Assembly: GCF_001591685.1 (NCBI RefSeq)
Contig: NZ_BCVJ01000004.1
Coordinates: 1 to 64,000 of the forward strand
Direction of reading: 5' to 3'
DNA: 64,000 nt
DNA from: Ligilactobacillus murinus DSM 20452 = NBRC 14221
GTDB taxonomy: Bacteria > Bacillota > Bacilli > Lactobacillales > Lactobacillaceae
Under the pieces are notes generated by a model. It was not told the DNA's origin. It did not search any database and saw only the letters and a program-made list of their open reading frames with translations. Made by a program: the position numbers and the translations under genes. This document shows positions 8,673 through 18,563 of this stretch, one piece after another; within the stretch, counting starts at the first letter, position 1, and every line of letters starts with the position of its first letter.

Positions 8673-8722
8673 TAGCTAAAATAAACAGTTAGTATTATAT
8701 ACATAACTGTTTATTTTAGCTA
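8673..8722. terminator. Long hairpin at the island-chromosome junction
   Basis: Perfect 19-bp arms (8673-8691 and 8704-8722; TAGCTAAAATAAACAGTTA and its complement) around 12 nt. It overlaps the LD-carboxypeptidase stop and probably ends that leftward transcript. Its length is unusual for a simple terminator. Confidence 0.7.
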
Positions 8723-9682
8723 GACTTTGATCACTAGCTCATCAGTATCGAGCCAGACTTCTTGACCTAGCGGAATCGTAAATATTGGCTGGGTATGTCC
8801 AAAATCTAGATCATACATTACGGGTATCTCTTTTAGGATCGGAAATTTATCCAAGATATATAACAATCGTTGCTCTGTCATCTGAGATGTTTTGGGAAAA
8901 CGCCCTAATAAAAGCGCCCGTGGTCGTTTAGCTAGTTGTAATACTTGAGCCAACAACCTAGAAAAATCTAGCCAAGTTTCACCATCATCTGCAAATTCGA
9001 GCAAAATTATCTTATCCTCAAAATCTGGTTGGTATGGTGTTCCAGCTAACAAAAACAACGTGTTGACATTACCGCCAACTGTCTGACCATGGACACGCCC
9101 TGAGGTATAAACTTTCCAAGCCGTTGGGTAAAATGTCCGCTTGCTGTCAGATAAAAACCACTCATCGCTTGACCATGTCTGTGATGGTCGAAGCTCGTAA
9201 TGTTTTTGGGTCAGTGCTTGCATAAAAGCGTTATCTTGATAAGCCCCTGCCTTATCTAGCATTTTCAACGTTATGTAAGCGGGTCCATAATAGGTAACTA
9301 GCCCTGTTTTAGCTGTGATCGCATTAGCAAGCGCTGTGAAATCTGAAAAACCACAGATGATCTTGGGATTATTGGCTATCAGATCAAAATCTAGGTATGG
9401 TAATAACTCATTTGATGTAAAACCACCGATCACTGTTTGGATCGTTTTGACATTAGGATCGCTAAATGCAGCATGAATATCATCTATCCGCTCAGAAATG
9501 CTATTAGTGCCATCTAAAGTCATCCCTGATACATGGTTACCAAAAGTGACCTTAAAGCCCAGCTGTGTTAATTTTTCTTGTGCTGTTTGATTAGCGGCAA
9601 AACCACCGACACAATCAAGAGTACGACTAGGTGCAATGATCCTGATCTCATCATTTTGTTTCAATCGTGCGGGTATCAACAT
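8720..9682 (-). CDS. LD-carboxypeptidase family S66
   Basis: About 320 residues of the LdcA/MccF serine peptidase family. Members remove D-Ala from the L-Lys-D-Ala bond of murein tetrapeptides in the cytoplasm, or cleave microcin-like peptides. Visible motifs are the N-terminal RIIAPSRTL, the IGGFTSNELLPYLDFD segment, the ICGFSDFTAL nucleophile region with Ser, and late LEFADDGETW and FPILKEIPVMYDLDFGHT with the Glu/His part of the triad. Two ATGs are in frame; AGTAGGG is correctly spaced for the second (9682) and too close to the first (9688). First gene on the core side of the junction hairpin. Confidence 0.88.
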   Translation of the reverse strand: MLIPARLKQNDEIRIIAPSRTLDCVGGFAANQTAQEKLTQLGFKVTFGNHVSGMTLDGTNSISERIDDIHAAFSDPNVKTIQTVIGGFTSNELLPYLDFDLIANNPKIICGFSDFTALANAITAKTGLVTYYGPAYITLKMLDKAGAYQDNAFMQALTQKHYELRPSQTWSSDEWFLSDSKRTFYPTAWKVYTSGRVHGQTVGGNVNTLFLLAGTPYQPDFEDKIILLEFADDGETWLDFSRLLAQVLQLAKRPRALLLGRFPKTSQMTEQRLLYILDKFPILKEIPVMYDLDFGHTQPIFTIPLGQEVWLDTDELVIKV

Positions 9683-9746
9683 AAACATCCCTACTTTCTA
9701 AAAGATATTGAACAAATTTTAGCATACAAATTGCATAAAATAAAAA

Positions 9747-9783
9747 ATATCGACCCTAAGCCACTTGACTTTGGGTCGATATT
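9747..9783 (-). terminator. Terminator of lepB
   Basis: AATATCGACCC (9747-9757) pairs with GGGTCGATATT (9773-9783). A T-run follows on the - strand. Confidence 0.85.
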
Positions 9784-9785
9784 AA

Positions 9786-10367
9786 TTAATCACCATATGA
9801 ATTGATATATTCGTGTGCATTATTCCAAAATGGAACTTTGACAACGCCTAAGATCTTAGAACGTGGTACAAAGCCATAGGAACGACTGTCATTGGAAACT
9901 TCACGATTATCACCTAAAACAAAATATTCATCTTTAGGAACTGTAAATGAGCGTCCAGTACCAAGAGTCACACCCTTATCTTCGGCATTTGAGATCGATA
10001 AAGTTCCTTCTTTTTGTTGCTCAGTAGTGATATATCCTTGAGATTGGAATTTTCCGTTAACATAGAGTTTACCATCATTTTTGTATTCGATCTTATCACC
10101 AGGCAAACCGATAACGCGCTTGACGTATTTGGTACTATCGCTTATGCCAGCACGATCGTCAACGCCCTTAGCATTGAAAACAACGACGGTATCACGTTTT
10201 ATCTTAGCATGTTTTAACATGATCACGCGTTCGTTATTTTGGAGATTAGGATACATCGACAAGCCATCGACTTTGACAAATGATAGGAACATATCGATCA
10301 AAAGCGCGATAAGCAGTCCGATAACAACAGGCCAGATCCAACCCATAATATTTTTAAATGTTGACAT
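9786..10367 (-). CDS. lepB: Signal peptidase I
   Basis: A 193-residue membrane-bound serine protease of family S26 that removes signal peptides outside the membrane. One N-terminal membrane helix (residues about 10-30) is followed by the catalytic Ser in DGLSMYPNL and the general base Lys in KYVKRVIGLPGD. The Box E region GDNREVSNDSRSYG is present. The gene starts 14 nt inside the upstream TIM-barrel gene, with TTGGAGGAAAAA as ribosome site, so the two are co-transcribed. Confidence 0.95.
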   Translation of the reverse strand: MSTFKNIMGWIWPVVIGLLIALLIDMFLSFVKVDGLSMYPNLQNNERVIMLKHAKIKRDTVVVFNAKGVDDRAGISDSTKYVKRVIGLPGDKIEYKNDGKLYVNGKFQSQGYITTEQQKEGTLSISNAEDKGVTLGTGRSFTVPKDEYFVLGDNREVSNDSRSYGFVPRSKILGVVKVPFWNNAHEYINSYGD

Positions 10368-11187
10368 CTAATTTTTCCTCCAACGTTTTTAAGTAATTAA
10401 AGCTATTAACTTGTTCTAAAGCATCAGTCTGATCTTTTAAGACGATCTCAAAGATGTTGGTCGCATCTTCATTCAGTAAAGGTAAAACATTTTTCCAAAC
10501 GATCTTGCCCTTACCAAGTTCTAAGCTATCATGTGTTTTACCCAACGAGTCAACTAAATGATAATGAACGATATTTTGCTTCAAACGAGCTAAGGCGGTC
10601 ATTAATTTAGCATTATCCCCCTGCCATTTGATAAAGCAATGCGATGTATCAAATGCTAAACGATAATCATGAGCTAATATCTTAGCATCTAGCGTTTCAT
10701 CCCCATAGTAAAATACTGGTGAGATCGAATTTTCAAACATTACATGCTCTTTACCAAGATCTTTAAAATGGTCTAAGCGCTTAAAAACGTATTCTTCAGC
10801 ATGTTCTAAATTAGGATATAAACTGAGAAATTCAGCCGTTTGGCGCGAATAAGATCCATGGATCAATACTTGAACATTTTTGTCATAAGCTAATTGTAAC
10901 AAATCTAAGGAACTTTGCTCAATAAATCGATACAGCTCTGGTAATTTAGCTTCAGGTGTCAAAAGTTCGGTAAAATACTCACGGTAACGCATGGGATGAT
11001 GTAATACGATATGGTTTATCCCCGCATCTTTGACTTGATCGATACCATAGGCCAAACGTTTCAGTCCATCCCCAGTAAAGTCATTTTCAGCGGTATAGAA
11101 TTCAAAAACATTGGGCTGATATTGTAGTCGATCCTTGATCTGTTCAGGGTCAGAACTAGCTTTCAAGCCTAGATCGATTTTTTTCAT
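10354..11187 (-). CDS. Sugar phosphate isomerase/epimerase-like TIM-barrel protein
   Basis: A 277-residue protein of the AP-endonuclease-2/xylose-isomerase-like TIM barrel superfamily. Metal-ligand candidates include HGSYS, MFENS, FDTSHCF and HYHLVDSLGKTHDSLELGKG, the last being a typical C-terminal His/Asp/Glu cluster. Substrate is unknown; members include isomerases, epimerases and endonuclease IV. It overlaps lepB by 14 nt. There is no evidence of a DNA repair role beyond the fold. Confidence 0.8.
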   Translation of the reverse strand: MKKIDLGLKASSDPEQIKDRLQYQPNVFEFYTAENDFTGDGLKRLAYGIDQVKDAGINHIVLHHPMRYREYFTELLTPEAKLPELYRFIEQSSLDLLQLAYDKNVQVLIHGSYSRQTAEFLSLYPNLEHAEEYVFKRLDHFKDLGKEHVMFENSISPVFYYGDETLDAKILAHDYRLAFDTSHCFIKWQGDNAKLMTALARLKQNIVHYHLVDSLGKTHDSLELGKGKIVWKNVLPLLNEDATNIFEIVLKDQTDALEQVNSFNYLKTLEEKLDVNI

Positions 11188-11249
11188 AAAATCAGTTCCT
11201 CCTCAAAAAACTGGATAGGTCATACTACCGATCCAGTTTAAAACATATA

Positions 11250-12113
11250 TTATTTATCGATATCTTCCATCCAACCAAGGGCGAGTGCATTTTCGCCTAA
11301 ATGAGTTCCGATGACGGGACCAAAATAGCTGATCTCGATCGAATTGTTTGGATATTTTTTAGCAAGTTTAGCTTGCCATTCTTTAGCCGCTGCTTCGTTG
11401 TTAGCATGGATCACGATCATTTTGATCGGATAAGTTAGATCTTTTGTATCTTCTTCAAATAGATCTTCAACACGTTTTAAAGCGCGTTTAGATGAACGAA
11501 CTTTATCGAAAGCTACGATCTTGTCAGTCTCATCATCAAAAGTCAAGATCGGTTTGATCTTAAGTACACTGCCGACAAAAGCTGCAGCGTTAGATAGTCG
11601 ACCACCACGCACTAAGTTTTGAAGATCATCAACGACAAAATATTCGTTGATCGTTTTCTTTAAATGATCTAAACGAGCTAAGATCTCATCTAAATTTTTC
11701 CCTTGTTTGGCCATTCGAGCCGCTTCGATCGCTAAGTAACCCATCAACAGAACTGTGATCTCCGAATCTACAGGTACAACTTGGATATTATTGACCGTAT
11801 CTTTGACTGTTTCCAAAGTTTGAACTAACCCAGAGATCGTACTGGCTAAGTGGATACTGATCACAGCATCATAGCCTTGGTCACCTAAGGACTCATAAAG
11901 TTCGATCAATTTGCCGATCGGTGGTTGTGAGGTACTAGGGAAAGTTTCCGAAGTCCGTAACTTTTCATAAAATTCTTCAGTAGTAATATCAATACCTTCA
12001 TCATAGCTTTTACCATCGAGAATAAACGGGATAGGAACGATATGGATATCATTTTCTTTGATCTGTTCCGCGCTTAGATAGGCTGTACTGTCGGTAACAA
12101 CAGCTATTTTCAT
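11250..12113 (-). CDS. DegV family fatty-acid-binding protein
   Basis: A 287-residue DegV/FakB-like protein. The family binds a fatty acid in a cleft and hands it to the FakA kinase for phosphorylation. Characteristic segments are the N-terminal VVTDSTAYL, FPSTSQPPIG and ISIHLASTISGL. The later NLVRGGRLSN segment and C-terminal GTHLGENALALG are also typical. AGGTG precedes the ATG. Transcribed away from rqcH, with a divergent promoter region between them. Confidence 0.92.
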   Translation of the reverse strand: MKIAVVTDSTAYLSAEQIKENDIHIVPIPFILDGKSYDEGIDITTEEFYEKLRTSETFPSTSQPPIGKLIELYESLGDQGYDAVISIHLASTISGLVQTLETVKDTVNNIQVVPVDSEITVLLMGYLAIEAARMAKQGKNLDEILARLDHLKKTINEYFVVDDLQNLVRGGRLSNAAAFVGSVLKIKPILTFDDETDKIVAFDKVRSSKRALKRVEDLFEEDTKDLTYPIKMIVIHANNEAAAKEWQAKLAKKYPNNSIEISYFGPVIGTHLGENALALGWMEDIDK

Positions 12114-12273
12114 AAAATTACACCTACTTTAATTATTATTGCAAATCCTATCATAACACACAAATAAGCTAGTTACTAGCACAGTTCTTACTCGTGCGCG
12201 TTCAACAAGCCACTTTTAGACAAGTTTTAAGAATAAATTATATCATTAGATAACAAACTTTACACAGATAACT

Positions 12274-12302
12274 TTGCTCTTTTTTGAAATAAAGGCTACA
12301 AT
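12274..12302 (+). promoter_or_regulatory. Predicted rqcH promoter
   Basis: -35 TTGCTC (12274-12279), 17-bp spacer, -10 TACAAT (12297-12302), about 30 nt before the AAAGGAGG site of rqcH. Confidence 0.55.
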
Positions 12303-12335
12303 ATTAAGTGAAACTTTTTAAAGGAGGCTTTTAAC

Positions 12336-14021
12336 ATGGCATTTGATGGTATTTTTACCCGTGCAATGGCTAACGAATTAAATGAGCTTCTCTTAGATGG
12401 TCGCGTGATGAAGATCTCGCAACCTTACGCCAATGAAGTCATCCTAACGATTCGCCAAAATCGCCATAATTATCCTGTTTTATTATCAGCCCATCCCAAT
12501 TATGCGCGTGTTCAGGTCACTGAGATCCCGTATACCAATCCCCCTATCCCAACTAATTTTACGATGGTCTTACGTAAGTATTTAGAAGGTGCTAAGCTAG
12601 TAAAACTTGAGCAATTGAATTGTGATCGGGTTCTCAATTTCTATTTTATGACTCGAAATGAACTTGGTGATCGGTTACCGTTGATCTTAAGTGTTGAGAT
12701 CATGGGACGTTATAGCAATATCATCTTAGTAGAACAAGAGACTAATAAGATCTTAGATACGGTAAAGCATGTCGGGATGGATCAAAATCGTTATCGGACG
12801 CTATTACCCGGGGCTACCTATAAGAATCCCCCTGCCCAAACTAAACGCGATCCTTTTTCAGATCAAGATAAGCTTTATTTAGAGTTAGTTAAAGATTACC
12901 CGAATCGAGAAGTCTTAGCTATGCAACTTGTCAAGACGTATCAAGGACTATCGCGGCAAAGCGCTCTACAATTAGCTAAGATGCTTCATAAAGGGCGTGA
13001 CCTAAGCACTAGTTTTAACGCCTTTTTAGAACAAACTAAGCATCCGAAAGCTAATATCTTTACCGAAAAAAATAAGCTAGCCTTTGATATTTTTACACAC
13101 CATACGACACAACAAGAATTTGCGACTTTAAGTGAGATGCTTGATAGCTACTATCAAGAAAAAGCAGTACGTGATCGTGTTTTTCACCAAGGTGCAAAAT
13201 TGATCCATATCGTTAAAAAAGAATTGTCTAAAAACCAAACTAAGCTCAAAAAATTGACTAAGGAGCTCAAAAATACGGATAAAGCCGATGATCTTCGGGT
13301 CAAAGGTGAATTGCTGACGACTTATCTTTATCAGGTAAAGCCAAATGCGACAAGTGTGACGCTACCTAATTATTATGATGGTGAAAAGCCCGTCAAAATC
13401 ACACTCTCCCCCCAACTTTCACCAGCGCAAAACTCACAAAAGTATTTCAAAAAATACCAAAAACTAAAAAATGCGGTTGCGCACATAGAGCAACAATTAG
13501 CTTTAACTAAAGCTGAGATCGCGTATTTAGAAAGTGTACAGATGCAATTAGAACTAGCCCAGCCAAGTGATCTAAATGACATCGAACTCGAATTACAAAC
13601 GGCAGGTTATCTGACCCAAACTAAGCAACAAAAAAAGCGTAAACCAAAATTAAGCAAACCAGAAACCTTTGTTGCTACTGATGGGACTGAGATCTCAATT
13701 GGGAAAAATAATTTGCAAAATGATCGTTTGTCGTTAAAAACAGCACAAAAAAACCACTATTGGCTCCACGTAAAAGACATCCCTGGCTCTCATGTGATCG
13801 TGCATAGTTCCCAGCCGACTCAAGAAACCTTACTGCAAGCAGCTAGTCTAGCGGCCTACTATTCTAAGGCTCGTGGCTCAGCCAATGTTCCTGTCGATTA
13901 CGTACAAGTTCGCCATCTCAGAAAGCCTAATGGTGCTAAACCAGGTTTTGTGATCTATGAAGGCCAAAAGACCCTTTATGTTACGCCAGACAAAGCACTA
14001 GTAGCTAAACTAAAAAATTAG
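12336..14021 (+). CDS. rqcH: Rqc2 homologue RqcH (NFACT protein)
   Basis: A 561-residue NFACT protein, earlier annotated as fibronectin-binding protein A. In Firmicutes RqcH binds stalled 50S-peptidyl-tRNA complexes and drives addition of alanine tails for degradation. The NFACT-N domain covers residues 1 to about 270 (start MAFDGIFTRAMANELNELL, with the EIMGRYSNIILV block). Coiled-coil helices lie at about 280-420. The NFACT-R RNA-binding domain covers about 445-555 (IGKNNLQNDRLSLKTA, HYWLHVKDIPGSHVI). AAAGGAGG precedes the ATG. Full length. Confidence 0.95.
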   Translation: MAFDGIFTRAMANELNELLLDGRVMKISQPYANEVILTIRQNRHNYPVLLSAHPNYARVQVTEIPYTNPPIPTNFTMVLRKYLEGAKLVKLEQLNCDRVLNFYFMTRNELGDRLPLILSVEIMGRYSNIILVEQETNKILDTVKHVGMDQNRYRTLLPGATYKNPPAQTKRDPFSDQDKLYLELVKDYPNREVLAMQLVKTYQGLSRQSALQLAKMLHKGRDLSTSFNAFLEQTKHPKANIFTEKNKLAFDIFTHHTTQQEFATLSEMLDSYYQEKAVRDRVFHQGAKLIHIVKKELSKNQTKLKKLTKELKNTDKADDLRVKGELLTTYLYQVKPNATSVTLPNYYDGEKPVKITLSPQLSPAQNSQKYFKKYQKLKNAVAHIEQQLALTKAEIAYLESVQMQLELAQPSDLNDIELELQTAGYLTQTKQQKKRKPKLSKPETFVATDGTEISIGKNNLQNDRLSLKTAQKNHYWLHVKDIPGSHVIVHSSQPTQETLLQAASLAAYYSKARGSANVPVDYVQVRHLRKPNGAKPGFVIYEGQKTLYVTPDKALVAKLKN

Positions 14022-14028
14022 ATATATC

Positions 14029-14068
14029 AAAAAGAGTATGCTATCAATTTGGATAACATACTCTTTTT
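14029..14068. terminator. Bidirectional terminator between rqcH and parC
   Basis: AAAAAGAGTATG (14029-14040) pairs exactly with 14057-14068. A and T flanks allow use by both convergent genes. Confidence 0.9.
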
Positions 14069-14070
14069 GC

Positions 14071-16506
14071 TTATTCAGTTTCGGTATTTTCTAACGTATA
14101 GAGTCGTATATTTTGTGGTTCACCCTCGGTCTTAGCATCAAACACATATGACCCATTAGAATAGCGCTCATTAAAGTTATGAGTATTTGGTTCAACGGTG
14201 ATCACTTTTTCAGTCTCAGTGGTAACTTCTAATCGTTGATCAGGTACGATCAAAAATGCAGTGAATACTCGATGTGGCTTGCTCTTTAGTTCCCGTAAGA
14301 TCTGTACTCCCCGGCGAGCGCGTGAGGTCATTGGAATTTCAGTGACTTTCATCTTCTTAAATGATCCTCGTGTCGTTAATAATCCAAGTGCACTTTGCTC
14401 ATCGGCTAATAAGACAGCCACTAAAGTATCATCACGTAGATCCATACATTTGACCCCCGCTGCTCGTGCCCCTGTTGTTGGAACTTCAGCTAGATCATAA
14501 CGTAGACCGTAACCATTATAAGATACACAGACTAATTGTTTGTTTTCAGTTGTGTAATACAATGAAATAACTTCATCAGTTGGAGTTTTGAGTGTGATAT
14601 AACGACTAGCCCGTGACTTGTAAGTCCGACCAGGTTTTAGATCGACTAGTGCGGTCTGCTTGATAAAGCCTTCTTTAGTTGCAAAGACAAAGTTTCCTGG
14701 TTCGTCTAAACTCTTGAAAACTTTTGCAAAAATGACACGCTCATCTACATCTAGACCTACCGTTTGTGAGAGATGTTCCCCTGTATCTTTAAAGCGTGCT
14801 TCGGTGATCTCGTGAACTGGACGATAGATCACATTTCCCTTGTTGGTAAAGATAAAGAGATGATCTAACGTGTTGACTGTCGTTTGGAGGACTGGTTCAT
14901 CGTCTTCGCGTAAGCCATTATCATTAGCATCTGATGCATTGAAAGAACGCAATGATGAGCGTTTAACATAACCCTCACGTGAGATCTGAACGATCACATC
15001 TTCTTGAGCAACTAAGACTTCAGTTTCGATCTTAAGTGAGGCGATCTTAGCTTGGATCTCAGTTTTACGTGGAGATGCGTACTTTTTGGCGATCGTTTGT
15101 AATTCTTGGCGAATGACTTTATCTAATTCCTTAGGATCACTTAAGATCTTTTCGTATTTAGCGATCGCCTTTTTAAGAGTAGATGCTTCGTTTTCAAGTT
15201 CAGTCACGTCAGTATTCGTTAACCGATACAATTGTAGGGCAACGATCGCGTCAGCTTGTTTTTCAGTGAAATCAAACTGTTGAACTAAATTCTTGGTAGC
15301 ATCTTTACGATTTTTAGAAGCACGAATGACTTTGATGACTTGGTCTAAGATCGATAAAGCTTTGATCAGCCCAATAACGATATGTTCTCTTTGTTTAGCT
15401 TTATTTAGATCAAATTCAGTCCGTTTAGTTGTAACTGCTCGTTGATGCTCTAAATATGAAGTTAAGATCTGTTTTAAGCCAACATGTTTAGGGCGCATAT
15501 GATCGATCGCGACCATGTTGAAGTTATAGGAGATCTGGAGATCAGTATTTTTGAAGAGATAATTCAAGATCCCTTCAGCATTGGCATTTTTCTTTAGCTC
15601 GATCACGATCCGTAAACCGTCACGGTCACTTTCATCCCGAACTTCAGCGATCCCTTCAACTTTTTTGAGTAACCGGATCTCATCTATTTTTTTGACTAAA
15701 ACGGCTTTATTAACTTCATAAGGGATCTCAGTGACTACGAGCGAAGATTTTCCACCACGAAGGTCTTCGATCGCAGTCTTGGCGCGCAACATCGCACGAC
15801 CACGCCCAATTTCATAGGCTTTCTTGATCCCATCTAAACCTTGCAAGATCCCACCGGTTGGGAAATCAGGTCCCTTGATAAATTGCATCAACTCTTCTAA
15901 GCTTGCTTCAGGGTGTTTCATCAAGTAGATCGTTGCTTGGATCGTTTCATCTAAGTTGTGCGTCGGGATCTCGGTTGCGTATCCTGCTGAGATCCCTGTA
16001 GCACCGTTTACCAATAAGTTAGGAAAACGAGCCGGTAAAACAGTTGGTTCATATTCCGTATCATCGAAGTTTAGGACCATGTCAACTGTCTTTTTATCGA
16101 TATCTTTAAGCATTTCAGCAGCGATCATTGACAGACGTGCTTCAGTATAACGCATCGCAGCAGGCGGATCGCCATCCATTGAACCGTTATTACCGTGCAT
16201 TTCGATCAACGGCTCGCGTAACTTCCAATCTTGACTCAAACGCACCATCGCTTCGTAGATCGAACTATCGCCGTGGGGATGGAAATTACCCATCACGTTC
16301 CCCACAGATTTAGCCGATTTTCTAAATGGTTTATCGAATGTATTTTTATCTTCGTGCATTGCAAATAAGATCCGGCGTTGCACGGGTTTTAACCCATCCC
16401 GAATATCAGGTAAGGCGCGCTCTTGGATGATGTATTTAGAATAACGTCCAAAACGTTCACCCATAACGGCTTCCAAGGATAGTTCTTGGATATTTTGTTC
16501 AGACAT
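14071..16506 (-). CDS. parC: DNA topoisomerase IV subunit A
   Basis: An 811-residue type IIA topoisomerase A subunit that decatenates chromosomes with ParE. The winged-helix region has HPHGDSSIYEAMVR with Ser81 and Glu85 (the usual quinolone-resistance positions unchanged) and the catalytic Tyr120 in AMRYTEARLS. The C-terminal half is the degenerate beta-pinwheel. It follows parE with a 17-nt gap, the usual Firmicute order, so the two are co-transcribed. Confidence 0.97.
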   Translation of the reverse strand: MSEQNIQELSLEAVMGERFGRYSKYIIQERALPDIRDGLKPVQRRILFAMHEDKNTFDKPFRKSAKSVGNVMGNFHPHGDSSIYEAMVRLSQDWKLREPLIEMHGNNGSMDGDPPAAMRYTEARLSMIAAEMLKDIDKKTVDMVLNFDDTEYEPTVLPARFPNLLVNGATGISAGYATEIPTHNLDETIQATIYLMKHPEASLEELMQFIKGPDFPTGGILQGLDGIKKAYEIGRGRAMLRAKTAIEDLRGGKSSLVVTEIPYEVNKAVLVKKIDEIRLLKKVEGIAEVRDESDRDGLRIVIELKKNANAEGILNYLFKNTDLQISYNFNMVAIDHMRPKHVGLKQILTSYLEHQRAVTTKRTEFDLNKAKQREHIVIGLIKALSILDQVIKVIRASKNRKDATKNLVQQFDFTEKQADAIVALQLYRLTNTDVTELENEASTLKKAIAKYEKILSDPKELDKVIRQELQTIAKKYASPRKTEIQAKIASLKIETEVLVAQEDVIVQISREGYVKRSSLRSFNASDANDNGLREDDEPVLQTTVNTLDHLFIFTNKGNVIYRPVHEITEARFKDTGEHLSQTVGLDVDERVIFAKVFKSLDEPGNFVFATKEGFIKQTALVDLKPGRTYKSRASRYITLKTPTDEVISLYYTTENKQLVCVSYNGYGLRYDLAEVPTTGARAAGVKCMDLRDDTLVAVLLADEQSALGLLTTRGSFKKMKVTEIPMTSRARRGVQILRELKSKPHRVFTAFLIVPDQRLEVTTETEKVITVEPNTHNFNERYSNGSYVFDAKTEGEPQNIRLYTLENTETE

Positions 16507-16523
16507 TTACAAATTGCTCCTAA

Positions 16524-18497
16524 CTATGCTTTATCTTCTGTTTCATGAGCTTTATTAGCTAAAGTCGTATCTAATAAGCTTCCATCTTCTTCTAAGGTGA
16601 ACTGGACATTTTTCTCGATCCATTTGCGTCGTGGCTCGACTTTATCACCCATCAAAGTCGTGACCCGCTTTTCAGCTAGGGCATCATCATCGATCTTGAC
16701 TCTGACCAAAGTTCTTGTTTTTGGATCCATCGTTGTTTCCCAAAGTTGATCAGCATTCATTTCACCGAGACCTTTGAAGCGTTGTAAAGTATAACCCTTA
16801 CCGATCGCTTTAGCTTGTTTTTCCAATTCCTCGTCAGTCCAAGCGTAACGTACTTGAAGTTTTTTATTAACACTTTTTTGAAGCTTATATAATGGAGGTA
16901 AAGCGATATATACTCGCCCTGCATTGATCATTGGACGCATGTATTTATAGAAGAAAGTCAATAATAGCGTCTGGATGTGGGCACCGTCAGTATCGGCATC
17001 GGTCATGATGATGATCTTGTCATAGTTGGCATCTTCAAGCTCAAATTCAGCACCAACACCTGCACCGATCGTATAGATCATCGTGTTGATCTCTTCATTT
17101 TTCAAGATATCTTGCAACTTAGCCTTTTGTGTATTCAAAACTTTCCCACGTAACGGTAGGATCGCTTGGAATTTACGGTCACGTCCTTGTTTAGCAGACC
17201 CACCAGCTGAATCACCTTCGACAAGGAACAATTCATTGCGTTTAGCGTTACGTGATTGCGCAGGAGTCAATTTACCTGAAAGTAAACGATCTTTTTTATG
17301 CCGTTTTTTGCCATTTCGACTTTCATCTCGCGCTTTACGAGCAGCTTCCCGAGCCTCTCTAGCTTTGATAGATTTTTTAACAAGATCTTTAGCGAAATCG
17401 CCATTTTCCATCAAATAGTAGTTTAATTGCTCATTGACAATGTTATCAACGATCGTCCGAGCTTCAGGGGTTCCCAACTTACCCTTTGTTTGTCCTTCAA
17501 ATTGCAATAATTCTTCAGGAATGCGGACAGAAACGATGGCTGAAAGCCCTTCACGAACATCGCTACCTTCAAGATTTTTATCCTTGTCCTTTAAAAGGCC
17601 AACTTTACGAGCGTATTCATTGAATGCTTTAGTCCAAGCTGCTTTCATCCCTGCTTCATGTGTTCCACCATCTTTAGTGCGGACATTATTAACAAATGAC
17701 ATGATATTTTCTGAGTAACCATCATTGTATTGACCAGCCACTTCAACTTCGACGCCATCTTTTTGTCCTTCAAAATACATCACATCGCCTAATGTATCTT
17801 TATCTTCATTTAAATAGGAAACAAACTCTTTGATCCCGTCTTCAAATAAGAAGACATCTTGAGTATCTGTTCGTTCATCAGTCAAAACGATCTTGACACC
17901 TTTTAATAAGAAGGCCGATTCACGTAGCCTTTCTGCTAAAGTATCATAATTGAATTTTGTTGTTGAAAAGATCTCCGGATCAGGCTTAAAGGTGACTGTA
18001 GTTCCACTGTTTTTCTTTGTTTTACCTAATTTTTTAAGTGTTCCGACTGGTTGACCACCATTTTCAAAATCTTCTTCGTACTCAACACCATCACGAACTG
18101 TATTGACAGTCAAGCTAGAAGATAGTGCATTTACAACTGAAGCCCCCACACCATGAAGACCACCCGATGTTTTATAGTCGCCTTGACCAAATTTTCCCCC
18201 AGCATGTAACACTGTGAAAATAACTTCGACCGTTGGGATCCCCATGGCATGCATCCCAACCGGCATCCCGCGCCCGTAATCGACGACTGTGATCGAATCA
18301 TCGGGATGGATCGTAACATCGATCTCTTTACCATAACCAGATAAGGCTTCATCAACTGCATTATCGACAATTTCATAAACTAAGTGATGCAATCCGCGAC
18401 CATCAGTGGAACCAATATACATCCCCGGCCGTTTTCTAACTGCTTCTAAGCCCTTTAAGACTTGAATGGAGTCATCACCGTATTTTACTTTACTCAT
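16524..18497 (-). CDS. parE: DNA topoisomerase IV subunit B
   Basis: About 657 residues, the ATPase subunit of topoisomerase IV. The GHKL fold shows NAVDEALSG and LHGVGASVVNALS. The TOPRIM domain shows EGDSAGGSAKQGRDR and DADTDGAHIQTLLL, where IQTLLL is the ParE rather than the GyrB form. An upstream in-frame ATG at 18530 exists, but AAAGGAAATG fits the ATG at 18497, which also gives the usual MSKVKYGDDSIQVL start. Expressed ahead of parC. Confidence 0.96.
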   Translation of the reverse strand: MSKVKYGDDSIQVLKGLEAVRKRPGMYIGSTDGRGLHHLVYEIVDNAVDEALSGYGKEIDVTIHPDDSITVVDYGRGMPVGMHAMGIPTVEVIFTVLHAGGKFGQGDYKTSGGLHGVGASVVNALSSSLTVNTVRDGVEYEEDFENGGQPVGTLKKLGKTKKNSGTTVTFKPDPEIFSTTKFNYDTLAERLRESAFLLKGVKIVLTDERTDTQDVFLFEDGIKEFVSYLNEDKDTLGDVMYFEGQKDGVEVEVAGQYNDGYSENIMSFVNNVRTKDGGTHEAGMKAAWTKAFNEYARKVGLLKDKDKNLEGSDVREGLSAIVSVRIPEELLQFEGQTKGKLGTPEARTIVDNIVNEQLNYYLMENGDFAKDLVKKSIKAREAREAARKARDESRNGKKRHKKDRLLSGKLTPAQSRNAKRNELFLVEGDSAGGSAKQGRDRKFQAILPLRGKVLNTQKAKLQDILKNEEINTMIYTIGAGVGAEFELEDANYDKIIIMTDADTDGAHIQTLLLTFFYKYMRPMINAGRVYIALPPLYKLQKSVNKKLQVRYAWTDEELEKQAKAIGKGYTLQRFKGLGEMNADQLWETTMDPKTRTLVRVKIDDDALAEKRVTTLMGDKVEPRRKWIEKNVQFTLEEDGSLLDTTLANKAHETEDKA

Positions 18498-18563
18498 ACA
18501 TTCATTTCCTTTATCAAATTTAAAAGTCACGTTATCTATCTTACCGCATCAAAAGGATAACTA

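Noticed and set aside
16240-16300. Quinolone-resistance change in ParC
   Set aside because: The Ser81 and Glu85 positions (GDSSIYEA) have the susceptible residues.
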